In this document: positions 50,601-60,712 of the stretch, one piece after another
Layout of the letters: every line of letters starts with the position of its first letter
Numbering within the stretch: the first letter of the stretch is position 1
Assembly (NCBI GenBank): GCA_003117195.1
Contig: BDSI01000063.1
Coordinates: forward strand, 381,404 to 445,403
DNA: 64,000 nt
Origin: Eudorina sp. 2006-703-Eu-15
Lineage: Eukaryota > Chlorophyta > Chlorophyceae > Chlamydomonadales > Volvocaceae
Direction of reading: 5' to 3'
The notes under the pieces: model-generated
The model's input: only the letters and a program-made list of their open reading frames with translations
What the model was told of the DNA's origin: nothing
Database searches by the model: none
Translations under genes and position numbers: made by a program

Positions 50601-52648
50601 GCTGCAATGCACCTGGGCCTGCTCTCTCCCGCGCGCCTGCAAAGCCGTCGCCGCATCGAGGTTGCTCTTGCGCATGGCCGTGCGCGCGCTCCACCCTTCC
50701 CGGGCATACCATCCGGTAACACGGAATATATAGAGCCCGGGTTTAGACCTAGACCATGTACGGAGCCTGCACCGGCGCCCGACTGCCCCGCCGTGACCCC
50801 GCCGTGACCCCGCCGTGGCACGGCCGCCCCGCAGTACTTGGACCGGCCCTTCCAGGTGGGTGACACCATCTCCGTCATGTCGGGTGTGACGGTATACACG
50901 GGTGAGGTGGTGGAGGTGGCGGCCCTCCGCACGCACCTGGCGCTCGAGGACGGCTCCGCGGTGGCGATACCCAACCGGGCGCTAGCCGACATGGTCATCA
51001 CCAACAAGAGCAAGAGCAGCAAGCGTGAGTGGGGGAGGGCCGGAGGGGCAGCAGTGCGGAGGAGGAACGAGGTTGAAGCCGGACACAGACCAACCGACAT
51101 GCGGAATATTGGCCTGTGAGGCGGGAGCCGTACATCGCGGCGACGGAGTCTACCAAAGTGCAAAGGCCGGTGTGAGGAGGGGAACTGCGGAAATAGGTCG
51201 GCAGGCACGGTGGTGGGGCGGCGGAAAAGAGAAGGCAAACAGTGTGCGTGGGTGAACGGGCGACATCGCGGCGCAAAATGGGGCGGGGCGGGTGAAGGCA
51301 GCGGCGGATATAGATCGGGACGGGCTGGGAAAAGTACGGCACGTACGACAGGGTGGTTGCGGAACGGAGCCTCGACAATGGAGACAGCGCGCGCGACCGG
51401 GGGCCCGGGCCAACAGGATGTGACGGGGGTTTTGCAGGGCGGCTGCTGGCAGGTCGCGGACGGGTGCGCCCACGGAGGTAGGGATGGTTGGGCACGCGTC
51501 TGTAGGCGTCGCAACGTAGAACTGTGCACGCTTTCATGTATCCGGAGGTTCGCGACGCCCTTGTGTGATTCTGGATGTCACGTGAGGCGATATTACCCCC
51601 TCCCTCCTACTGCTGCGCCTTCGCCGATGGTCCAGCTCTGGGTTGCGCACTTGCACCGAGCTCGAAGGAAGCCGTGCCATACGGAGATACGGTATTGTCA
51701 CCGACCACGGGTGCATCCTGCACCGCCGCTGCATTCGCTGTCCCCGCAGGCCTCAATCGGCCGCCCTGGTACCACTCGCACGCGCCTCTGGCGCTGCAGC
51801 TGCGCATCCGTGTCCGGCCGCCCGACTACGGGCACTCGCTGCCCGCCGAGCTGGAGGAGCTGCGGCGGCAGGTGCTGGCCAGCGGGGCCGTGGAGACGGA
51901 GGGGCCGGTGGCGCCGCGGCTGGAGGTGACTGCCTTCACGGAGAAGGGCGTGGAGGTGCTGCTGCGAGTGAGAAGGAAGCGAGGCGCGGGCTGGCGTGCG
52001 TCCGTTTGCACGGATGAGAAGAAAGACGTGGAATCTGCGTGATTGTTGGCTCGGGCGTGGATGGATACCGTATCGGAGCCGGCCTCTAAAAGCTGCGTGG
52101 CGTGCCAGGGCTCATGCGGCCAGGTAGAGCGCGCTGGTAGGGGCTGACATGCGACGGCGTACGGTAGGCAACTCGCCACGTAGCCGCAGCGTGACCCTAC
52201 GTGACCAGTGTCTGAGCTTTCGTGTGGCCCCGATGGATTGTTCCCCTCGCAGTGTCGCCTCCGCAACCCCGCCAAGCTGGCCTCCTCGGCGGCAAGTGGC
52301 AATCTCGCGCAGCAGGCGGACGCAGCGGCGCTGCAGCTGGCGGCGGCGGCATCGGGTGCCGGCGGCGGCAGCACCGCTGACCGGGCGGCGCCGTTTGTCC
52401 ACGCAACGGGCAACGGCAACGGCCGGTCGGAGGGCGGCGCGCAGTCGAGCGCCGCATCGCGCGCAAGCTTTGAACAACCGGGCGGTGATGGTGGAGGCGG
52501 CGAGAGGGATTCAGCTTCGGTCCGCAGCTTTACTCGGGGGCAGGCGGTGATACGGAATGACGCGGTGCGTCAGCTGCGTCAGCAGCTGGTGTTGGCTCTG
52601 GGCCCGTGGCTGCAGTCCAGGAACGCAACGCTGGTGGTGGTGGACTGA
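47643..52648 (+). CDS. MscS-family mechanosensitive ion channel, likely organelle-targeted
   Basis: Eight exons with all phases agreeing give 589 aa: 47643-47996, 48431-48671, 48984-49080, 49580-49693, 50285-50444, 50835-51024, 51750-51967 and 52253-52648 (TGA). The first ~45 residues are Arg/Ala/Ser/Cys-rich without acids until late, which fits a chloroplast or mitochondrial transit peptide. The MscS core is clear. A membrane helix (FATWALVLAAGMLVVQML, residues ~269-286) is followed by the Gly/Ala-rich pore helix (VTGWSSVLAGLASQQLLANA, ~296-315). The beta-domain follows, YLDRPFQVGDTI ... VVEVAALRTHLALEDG ... VAIPNRALADMVITN (~322-380). Additional helices precede it in exons 1-4. The C-terminus is Ala/Gly/Ser-rich. 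The family opens under membrane tension to release ions. Chlamydomonas MSC1 is a chloroplast member, and whether this is its orthologue needs a tree. Confidence 0.92.
48263..48321 (+). repeat. 59-bp inverted repeat, left copy, in MscS intron 1
   Basis: Begins TTACAG-TGGACCCC-GCGGGTCATCG and ends CACCACACACTGCAG. It matches the reverse complement of 49153-49211 with about 5 differences. The first bases match the end of the 8799-10212 element. Confidence 0.85.
49153..49211 (-). repeat. 59-bp inverted repeat, right copy, in MscS intron 3
   Basis: Reverse-complement partner of 48263-48321. Together the two copies flank exons 2 and 3 of the MscS-like gene. Confidence 0.85.
50785..50818. repeat. 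11-bp tandem repeat (CCCCGCCGTGA) x3 before an exon
   Basis: Three near-identical units, the last changed at its end. They stop about 16 nt before the exon 6 start (50835) in the pyrimidine-rich end of intron 5. Confidence 0.8.
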
Positions 52649-53308
52649 GGGGCAGCGAAGCGGCATCGCCGTGCGCCATGGAATCGAACTGGTTGCCGAC
52701 GGGGCTTCCTCAAGCTGTTGGAGTACGTGTTGGTTGTGCTGCAGCGGAAGCGATTAAAGGAGGAACGAATGTGAGGAGCCGGGCCTAGGCAACTGGGTTG
52801 AGTACTGTGTTTGTACAAGGTGCAGTTGTCCGCGCATACCAGGCGAATTCGATTGTTGTTTGTTGTTTTAAAACGTAATCGTATCCGTGTCTCGACTGGG
52901 AGAGCACCTGGAGGGGGCCATGCCCCTTGGGGTCCGTAACTCGCGCTGATTGGAGTAGCGATAAGATCTGCACTGTACGGAAAAAGTACAAATTCTTGGC
53001 CGCATTTTCAGCGACATACGCATCCAGGTCCCCGCCAACACCACATGCCGCTGACCAACTACAAATGGCTACGTCCTGCACCCTGAATCTCCAGGGATAT
53101 GACTTTTGTCAATTCGCCAACAACCGAAATTGCTACGCTCGTCAGCGAAACCGGGTACCTGCACATGCATGCCTCCTCGTCAGCGCCAGTTGAGCGCACT
53201 CGAGCTTAATACTTGTCGCGTACTAATACAACATAATGGCAGGCAAAGCTGTCCGTGCCCTCCGCACTGTTTTCCTATGTATCACCTCGACGAGCCTCAA
53301 GTCCGATC
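52649..53308. other. Convergent 3' region between the MscS-like gene and DTL
   Basis: Both genes end towards this 660-bp interval, so it holds both 3' UTRs. A GTTAC-GGACCCC sequence on the minus strand (52928-52940 on plus) resembles the TTACAG-YGGACCCC repeat ends but lacks bases, so its membership is doubtful. No coding exon is seen. Confidence 0.5.
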
Positions 53309-56300
53309 CTATCTGAGGAACCTGGGCGACGTAAGCCCCGTGGGGCCCAACGCGTTCCGCGAAAGCGGCATCGCGGACAGCGCCGTCGGTCGCGTCATCG
53401 GCGGAGTCTGATGCCGCTGTGCAGGCCCCCAGAGCTCCTGCAGCGTCATCTGACGCGGCCTGTGCAAGGGCTGCACGGGTTGCGCCTGCTGTTCCTCCAC
53501 TCCGGCGGTTGCTGCAGTAGCTGGCTCCTGTGATCCGAGCATGCCTCCGAAAAGCTGCGGCGACGGCGAGACCCTGGAAAGGACTGGCTGTGGGCCCATG
53601 CCTCCAGAACGACCTGCTGGGGCGGCCGATCGCGATCCCGCACCAATGGCATCGATCCCTGCCTGAGCCGATAGCCCCTGCGAACGGAAGCCACGAGGGA
53701 AACTGACGCCATGCCCGCTCCACGCTGTCTGCAGAACCGCACCACCCTCCGCCGTCCCATCTGACCGGATATGAGCGCTCCGGCTGCTTTCCTCCATTCG
53801 CATCTCAGACGCCTGAAGCGCAAATGCAGACTGGCCCCCACCCTGGAATAGCTCGCGAGCCGGCTGTGGATCCCGACAGAGAACAGTGCTAAAGCGGAAG
53901 CTGCCCTGACGCTCGCGGCCTTCATTAACCCGCTGCACATCCGGCTCAAAATATCCCCCCTCATCGCCTCCCTCTGTGCCGGCAGCTCCCCCGTTGGAGC
54001 AGCAGGGCATCACTGCCGGAGACTCAATGGTGCGCTCCTCGAATGGCAGACGGACCGCCAGGCGGCGGCTCTGCCCTTCATCCTGCGCTCCACCGCCCCC
54101 TTCATCATCCCTAGGGAAAGTGCACGGCACCATTGGAATGCCACCGTCATCGCCGCCGCCCTGAGATGAGGTCTCAAACATGCGGGACAGGGACCGCACG
54201 CTCTTCTCCATGGGCCCGAAATCATCATCCTTCAGCAGTTCCAACCCCAACGCACGTCGCACCGAGCTGCCCCCGCCCCGTCCACCCTCCTCGACGCCAC
54301 CCGACTCCAGCTCCATCTCCGTTTCTGCCACCGTCCCAAGGCCGCCGAGCGAGGTGCATGGTGCACCTCGGCTGGCCCCACCGCCAGGTGTCGCCGCCGC
54401 GCCGGAAAACATGCCGAACCCAAACGGCGACATCATTGCGTGACTGCGCTCCTCTTGTTCTCGACGACGGAAAAACTCCTCCGAGGCGGCGGTGTGGCGG
54501 CCACCGGTCCTGGGGACAGTACCCACTTTGATCGCGGGGCTTTCGGAACCAATGCCGGCAGCCGCGACAGCTGCAGCCGTCAGCAGATACCCGGCGCCGG
54601 GTGCTGGCGCGAGCCGGCTGATACCACCATGCCTGCCGCTTCGCACGGCAGGGGAGGGCATGGCAGCCGCATATGCACCTCCAAACCTGTGCTTAGCATT
54701 CGGTGTGGGCGCCGGGCCTGCCAGTACTCCCGACGAGCGAACCCGGCGTGTGGGCGATGGAGATCGATCCCCAGCACTGCCCTGGTCGTCGCTGGAGCTG
54801 TAGGCGCGCCGCGGCCGCTTCGTTGGCGTCAAGTGGTCGTCGACACAGGGTGCGTGGTGGCGCTGCCCGCTGTCCCCAGAGCTGACAGCTTCATTTGTCC
54901 CGTCGATGCTCTGCCGCCGCTCCGTCTGAAGTGCATTTGGGCCTGCGCTGGCACCGCCGTAGCTGCGTGACGCCGTTACGAGTTCCACTGGTTCGCCAGC
55001 TGCCCCGCGGCTTCCCCTGACGCTGGGCATATGGTGCCCACCTTCGGCTACAGTGCCACCAGTACCAGCGCCCTCGAGGCCGCCCGCCGCAGCTGCTCCC
55101 GTGCTGCTCGGCGCTATCCCTGCGCTGACAGTTGGCTCGCTGTGCAGCGACGGGGCGCCCCCGGGGCGTGCCGCGGCAACGCCCTCCGCAGGGACGGAAC
55201 CTACAGCTGCCGCGATTGGATATGCCGCAGCGAAGGGCGTTGTGAGACGCGTCCACCGCAGCCCGGACGGGGCTCCAACCGATGTCGTTGCCGTGGCGGC
55301 TGCAAACGGCGCACCAGCCGCTGCCGCAGCCGCCCGCGTGGGTGTAGATGACACAGGCTCCAGGAGCAGCAACGGTAGCGGCTGGTCATCTTCAGGCTGA
55401 CTGCGCCGCGACGGCGATGCAAACGGCGCCCCTGAGCCTCCGCTACTGGTCTGATGGGAGTGATCGGGAAGCGGCTCTGGCGGTGGCGTGTTCTCCTTGT
55501 CGCCATACGGATCAGATTCCCAATCTGAGTCCGAGTCGTCGTCCGTGCCAACATCGCCGACGGCATCGGCTGAGACCATGAAGCCTCCTTCGCTGCCGAC
55601 AGCTCGGCGCAAAAACCAGTTCCCCACCTGCTCCCCAGCAAGGTCGCGATCGGCTGAGCTTGCGGCACCTAGGCCTGCCGCGCCGCCAACGCCCGTGAAG
55701 CTGTCCCACCCGAATAGCAGGCCGCCTGCGTCAGGCATGAAGCTTTGCAGCTGGGGCTCCTCAGGGCCCCGTCCAATCTGCTCGCGGTCTGCAGCTGCAT
55801 CCAGGCTGAAGTCGACATAGGGGCCCAGATCATCCGGATGCGCGGCGCGGTAGCGCAGGGCCGGGCCGACATCCTGCCCATCATGGAAGTCGTAAACGAC
55901 AGGAGACATTGACAGCCGCGGTGGTGTCCGCGACGCAGCCGGGATGTCGAGAGCTGTCAAGCCAAGACTGGGTTGCTGCAGAAGACTGTCAACCGCTGCC
56001 ACGAGGTCCACACCGCTGCTCAAGGCAGCACGGGGAACTTGTACGGCTCCAGCAGCCGGCCCTGGCGCGCTGCCGAGCGGCCGATCGTCCCCATCGCCAT
56101 CAGTGGCAAACAGGCGCCGCGGAACGGCGACTTCTGCGGCTTCACCAGGGCCCTCCAGGCTTGTACGGCGAAAACGGGGCGATATCAAAGAATCGCCGCC
56201 GGCTGCGTGTCCAGTACGGCTGCTGTACCGTGGCGATTTGCGCAGAATTTGGTCCACGACACCTTGCGGCGCCTGACCTGGTGTGTGTCGCTGGCTAGCG

Positions 56301-59300
56301 GTGGGGGTTCCCACGGCGCCACCGTTGCTGTGGCCACCGCTGTGAGGAGCGTTCGAGAAGGGCCCCGAGCCGCTGCTGAAGGTAGAGCGTGAGGGACTGA
56401 ATGGACCCAGCCGTGAGCGGATGCGGCTGATGCTGACCGGCGTGGTACGAGGCGAGACGGCCAGACCGCGGGTTGCCAGCAGACTGCCGGCACCAGCATG
56501 GGCCGCCGGCGGGAATGAGTGGGCCGTTGGCAGATCTGCTGGCTGCTCAGAGTGCGGCGGCAGAGATGGCTGGCCAAACACCGGGTCAAGGGCGTGTTGT
56601 TCGTTCGGCCCCGCAGCACTGTGAACGAAGCCGTCCAAGCCACCCTTTGCGCCGCTGAAGTCACATCGCGGCAGCATACGCGCCGGGGACTGCGTGCGCA
56701 CCTGCGCCAAGTTCTTCATGGCCGCCTCCAGGCCACCAAATGCCGAGGATCCGGCGCCGGTCGGCTCCGCAGCACGAGGTAGCCGAGCCGCCGGTGCTGA
56801 GGGCGCCGGACTCGTATCCTGCTCGGTCTCCGGCGTTACCCTTGGAGGCTGCTGCTGCCAGGAATTGATCGCGGGACTAAATATTGGGACCGGCGGAAGC
56901 ATGGCTGCGCGCCTCGCACAAGATGGGCCTGCTGACGCGGGTGCTGCGGGTGCGCTGCTGGACACGGGCGTGCCTACAGCCGTCGCACGAACAGCCGCGG
57001 CACAGGCCGGGGCAAGTTTGCCTTTGAGTCCGCATGCTCCTCCAGCTGTCCTCAGGAAGAGCTCATGGGCAAGGCCAGCGTGTACCGCTGCTGGGCTTGC
57101 TGCTGCTTCCATCACAGCCAAGAGTGGCACGACGCTGGGCGGTGCCGCCGCTGCGACATCCGCAGCTACGGCGGGTGCAGACGGCTGGATTGCGGCGGCC
57201 GTTACGGTAGCTGGTGGTGGCGCGGCAGCTGGTCTGCGCTGCAGGTTCAGGCGCAGCTGTACCGTCCGGCGCATAAGGGGCTTGACGGGTTTGCAAGGGC
57301 TTCGTAAGCCTGCTGGGACCGCCGATGGGCAGGCTCCAGTGTTCGAGTGACGCTGTATGCCGTTCCCATCGGCCCCACTGCTGCCGCATGGAGCAACGTC
57401 GAGCTCGGTCATGTGACTCGCCATGGCTGGCGCCGCCGCCTCCTCCGTCCGCCTCCTCGCGTGTGCTGGCTGCCGGTTGAGCGTCCAAACGCGCACTTCT
57501 CCAGAGTCGCAGCACGTGGCAACCTGGCTCCAGTCGCTGCCGCACCAGGCCACGCCTGTGACCTCATGTTCGTGAGGCAGCTCGATGGCCGATCGCTGCG
57601 GGTCAGCAGCCAGCCAGATATGCGCCCCGGCATCGCGCGAGCCGGACAGGATGTAGTTGCCACACGGGCTGAAGGCGCTGCGCATGTAGAAGGTGCCCTT
57701 ACCGGCGGGCGGAGGCGCACGCCAGGTGGTCAGCGGGCCGGAGGCGAGCCGGCTGATGGAGAACAAATGGTGCTGCGAGTCGAGGCAGCTCACGAGCAGC
57801 CGATCGCCTGCGTGTAGGCATTAATCCCGACGAGTGGGCCGTGAGCGCCAGCCGATACGCCGACACATGACCAACAACAGCGATATCGATATGCATTTCC
57901 GCCAAATCCGCCAGAACGTGGATTAAAGATTTCAGCAGTTACGCTACAGGAGGTACAGCTGTGTCGAGGAGGCCTTGGTCGACAAGAGGCCGTTGTTTGA
58001 TTTGCATACTGGCCTTGGTTCAGTGCACAAGCAACCGCTCACCTGAATCCGATACCGCCAGGTGTGTCACTCCCACGGCGGAGGCCCGGGTTGGACACGT
58101 AAAATCGGCGACCTCGTGCGGCAGGCTCTTCGAGTCAGCATTCGCCGTCTTGGCCTTATGCATGGACGCCCGACCTATTAGGAAGGGTCGGGAAAGGGTG
58201 CAGCACCATGAATGCAATGAAGCACCAGGAGAGACGGCACTAAGAGTGACCCGCTAGCGGACAAAGCAACGAAGCACCGCCGCACCACAACGCCTTGGAA
58301 AACAAAAAGAGGGATTAAAGCCGCCGACACAACCACCCAAGCACGCAGGGGCACCCAGGGGACCACAACAACCGAAGCGGCAATAGGCGACGCACCACGG
58401 CCACACCGGATGCATGAAAGGCTGACTTCGATCACACACGCACCTCATAGATCAATCATCAGACAACACACATGCACCTTAGGATTAGTCATTGCCACCC
58501 CGGGCACACAACATAGCTGCGGTTCGTAACTGTACAGAAACAGCACAGGAGACGCCACCTGCCATGCTGAGCTGTGCCCGACTACATCGCGGTGCCGCAT
58601 AAGTAATCCCAACGCAGATGTTGTCCTGACAGGGGCGCATTCTCAAAACAATCCTCCCGCAGAACCCATACCTGAGCCGCTCCTGCCGCTCGCAGTTTCC
58701 ACCTTTGGCAGCTCCAGGTCACACAGAGGCAATCCGTGCATGCGCAAATCCCAAAGCTTGACGACAGTATCATGAGCGCCACCCGACGCCAGCAAATAAG
58801 AGTAAGGCAAAAAGGCCACCGACGTGACCGTCACGGCCGGTGGCTTAGCTGCTTTGGCCGAAGCCCTGTTGCCGCCCGGGGCAGAAGTTCGAGCGTGCGC
58901 GTTGTCTTGCACCCATACCGGGGACAGGACTGGCGCGTTATCCAGGTCCGTGCCAGCCGGCGTCCGGCGCCCTGCTGCAGGTGCCTGACCACCAAACCCC
59001 GGGCAACGCGCATCCCACAGCATCATGCGCCCGTCGCGGGCACCTGCAGTCGGAGTGGATAGAGGACGGACGGTAGCAAGTCAGTTTCTCCGCTTCGCAA
59101 GCAGATGCACTCAACGTCTGGCATGGTTATCAGGCCGCCTCCCTGGAATTACCAGGCAACATAAGTCGACGGGTCGGCCAATGCGCCGCAATCTTACCTG
59201 TGGCGAACACGTCTTCACATAGGTGCAGCGTTGCGATACTCTTGATGGACCCTTCGTGGCCCTCAGCTACCGCCAAGGCCCGGGCCGTGTCCGTGTCCCA

Positions 59301-60082
59301 TAGACCCACTTGCTGATGGCCCGAGGCCGTGAAGAGCACAGAGTCGTTCTGCGCATGATTAGGGCAACGCTTCATTCATTCGTGCGAAGAGCTAGGGTCG
59401 GAACTACAAGCCGTACGGATTCGAAGAGCATGCGCGATAAGTTGCGCCACGCTTGCAGGAAGACAATTCAAAACCTTACGTACCTTAGCCCATGCAAGAT
59501 CGAAGATGCTGTTCCGATGGCAAGGCCAGTGCGCCCGTGGTCGCCAGCTGGCATCCATGCGCCCTTGCTCCAGAGCTTCGATACTTTCAGTGTTAGCGAT
59601 TGTCACTACGCCCTCCTCGCCGCCGACCGCCAGCAGCTTGCCGTTTCCGAAGCAGGGATTCTGCAGATGAAACCGGGAATGGTTTATGCCTTTATGGCGT
59701 GTGGATGAAGAGTCATTGCCATTAGCTTGTTTTTGTTGGTTAATATAAACGCTTACAGCGATTCGGGACTTGGCGGCACGGAAACGAGGCTTGCATTTTC
59801 ACCTTATTGAATTTGGCGACGATAGGGACGCCGGTAGTTTCAACGGCCGGTGGCAGTGGAACCAATGCGGGCCGGGCACCAAACTCTATGTTGGACAATA
59901 GGATGCCTTGCTGATGAATCTGGCTGACCCCGAAGCCATGTCCACCTGCAGTTTTTGTCCAAAATTGTCAGAAACGTTGCATAGTTACAATGCAACCCGC
60001 CTTTGTAATACTCACGATTAGTCGATTTCCCAATTTCACGGTCCAGCAACCCATGCGCAAGGCTTTGGCCGCGCGGCAGCAT
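53309..60082 (-). CDS. DTL: CDT2/DTL, WD40 substrate receptor of CRL4 ubiquitin ligase
   Basis: CDT2 joins CUL4-DDB1 and targets PCNA-bound proteins such as CDT1 for destruction in S phase. Exons on minus: 60082-60016, 59945-59803, 59660-59484, 59348-59198, 59043-58672, an exon ending about 58055 (start unresolved) and 57807-53309 (TAG). The others agree in phase. WD40 repeats run from exon 3 to the start of exon 7: HRNSIFDLAWAK, VLFTASGHQQVGLWD, GHEGSIKSIA, ARDGRMMLWDARC, VTSVAFLP...VVKLWDLR, SAFSPCGNYILSGSRDAGAHIW and VTGVAWC. The two WDxR motifs (LWDAR, LWDLR) are the DDB1-binding DWD boxes expected in this family. The last exon adds about 1,370 low-complexity residues, so the protein is near 1,830 aa against about 730 in human. 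It ends close to a PIP-like box, QMTLQELW. Confidence 0.9.
53429..53452 (-). other. PIP-box-like motif QMTLQELW near the DTL C-terminus
   Basis: Codons for Q-M-T-L-Q-E-L-W fit the Q-x-x-(I/L/M)-x-x-aromatic pattern with Leu/Trp at the last two places. The motif lies about 39 residues before the stop. Human CDT2 is known to use a C-terminal PIP box to bind PCNA. Confidence 0.5.
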
Positions 60083-60712
60083 CGCGCTGAGTTTCGCGCC
60101 GGGGGAAGAGTCGATAGCCGAGTCTCACGATCAAGGTCCGCGTAACTATGGCATCAATGTGTATAAGAGAATCTGCTGAAGTTGTCAGAAAGCGCGGATG
60201 CCTCCAAGCAAAGGCTGTCGAGGTCAAGCTGTTCCCTGCCAAAGCCCGTCCCACGATCGACTAACGCCTGCAATCCATACCGACTGGGTAAGTAACTACA
60301 TCAGTATGAGTCCCCAGCGGTATTTCCCCAAGGCCAGAAATGACGAATTGCGTTCCGTACTTGGATTTCGAACCACCCAGCAGCCCCAAACAGCAGGGAT
60401 ATCGCCTTCATGCGGAAGGCCAACAATGAGATACCTGTTAACTTCGTAAGATAAATATGTTGAGCGGCGCGCCACCTCGGCCAGCTGTCTAAACGTGTTT
60501 GTCACAATTCATTCTTGATTGTCCTTGTCTCATAAGTGTAGCAGCAAATACAAGTTCCAAATGAACACTTAACAAAAGTGTGTGTTTGCGCCCCCAACGT
60601 GTCGGGAAACCGGTGTTCAGGGTTTAGGAAACAACCTTAGCGCAGCGTGGCATAGCAACCGCAATGTAGGTCTCCAGCGCATAAGCACCCATAGCAATAA
60701 CTTCGCGCGGAG
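60083..60712. promoter_or_regulatory. Bidirectional upstream region of DTL (-) and MLH1 (+), with E2F-type site
   Basis: 630 bp separates the two divergent ATGs. TTTCGCGCC at 60092-60100, about 10 bp from the DTL start, matches the E2F/DP consensus TTTSSCGC. A weaker CTTCGCGCGG lies just before the MLH1 ATG (about 60702-60711). Both genes act at replication forks, so S-phase co-regulation is a reasonable inference. Confidence 0.5.

Noticed and set aside
58140..58560. Possible further copy of the TTACAG-YGGACCCC element
   Set aside because: Only loose similarity in A/C-rich composition. No matching end was found, and it lies in a DTL intron.
60358..60375. GGTTCGAAATCC on the minus strand, like a tRNA B box
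   Set aside because: One base too long for the T-loop consensus, with no A box, acceptor stem or anticodon arm upstream. It lies in the DTL/MLH1 spacer.
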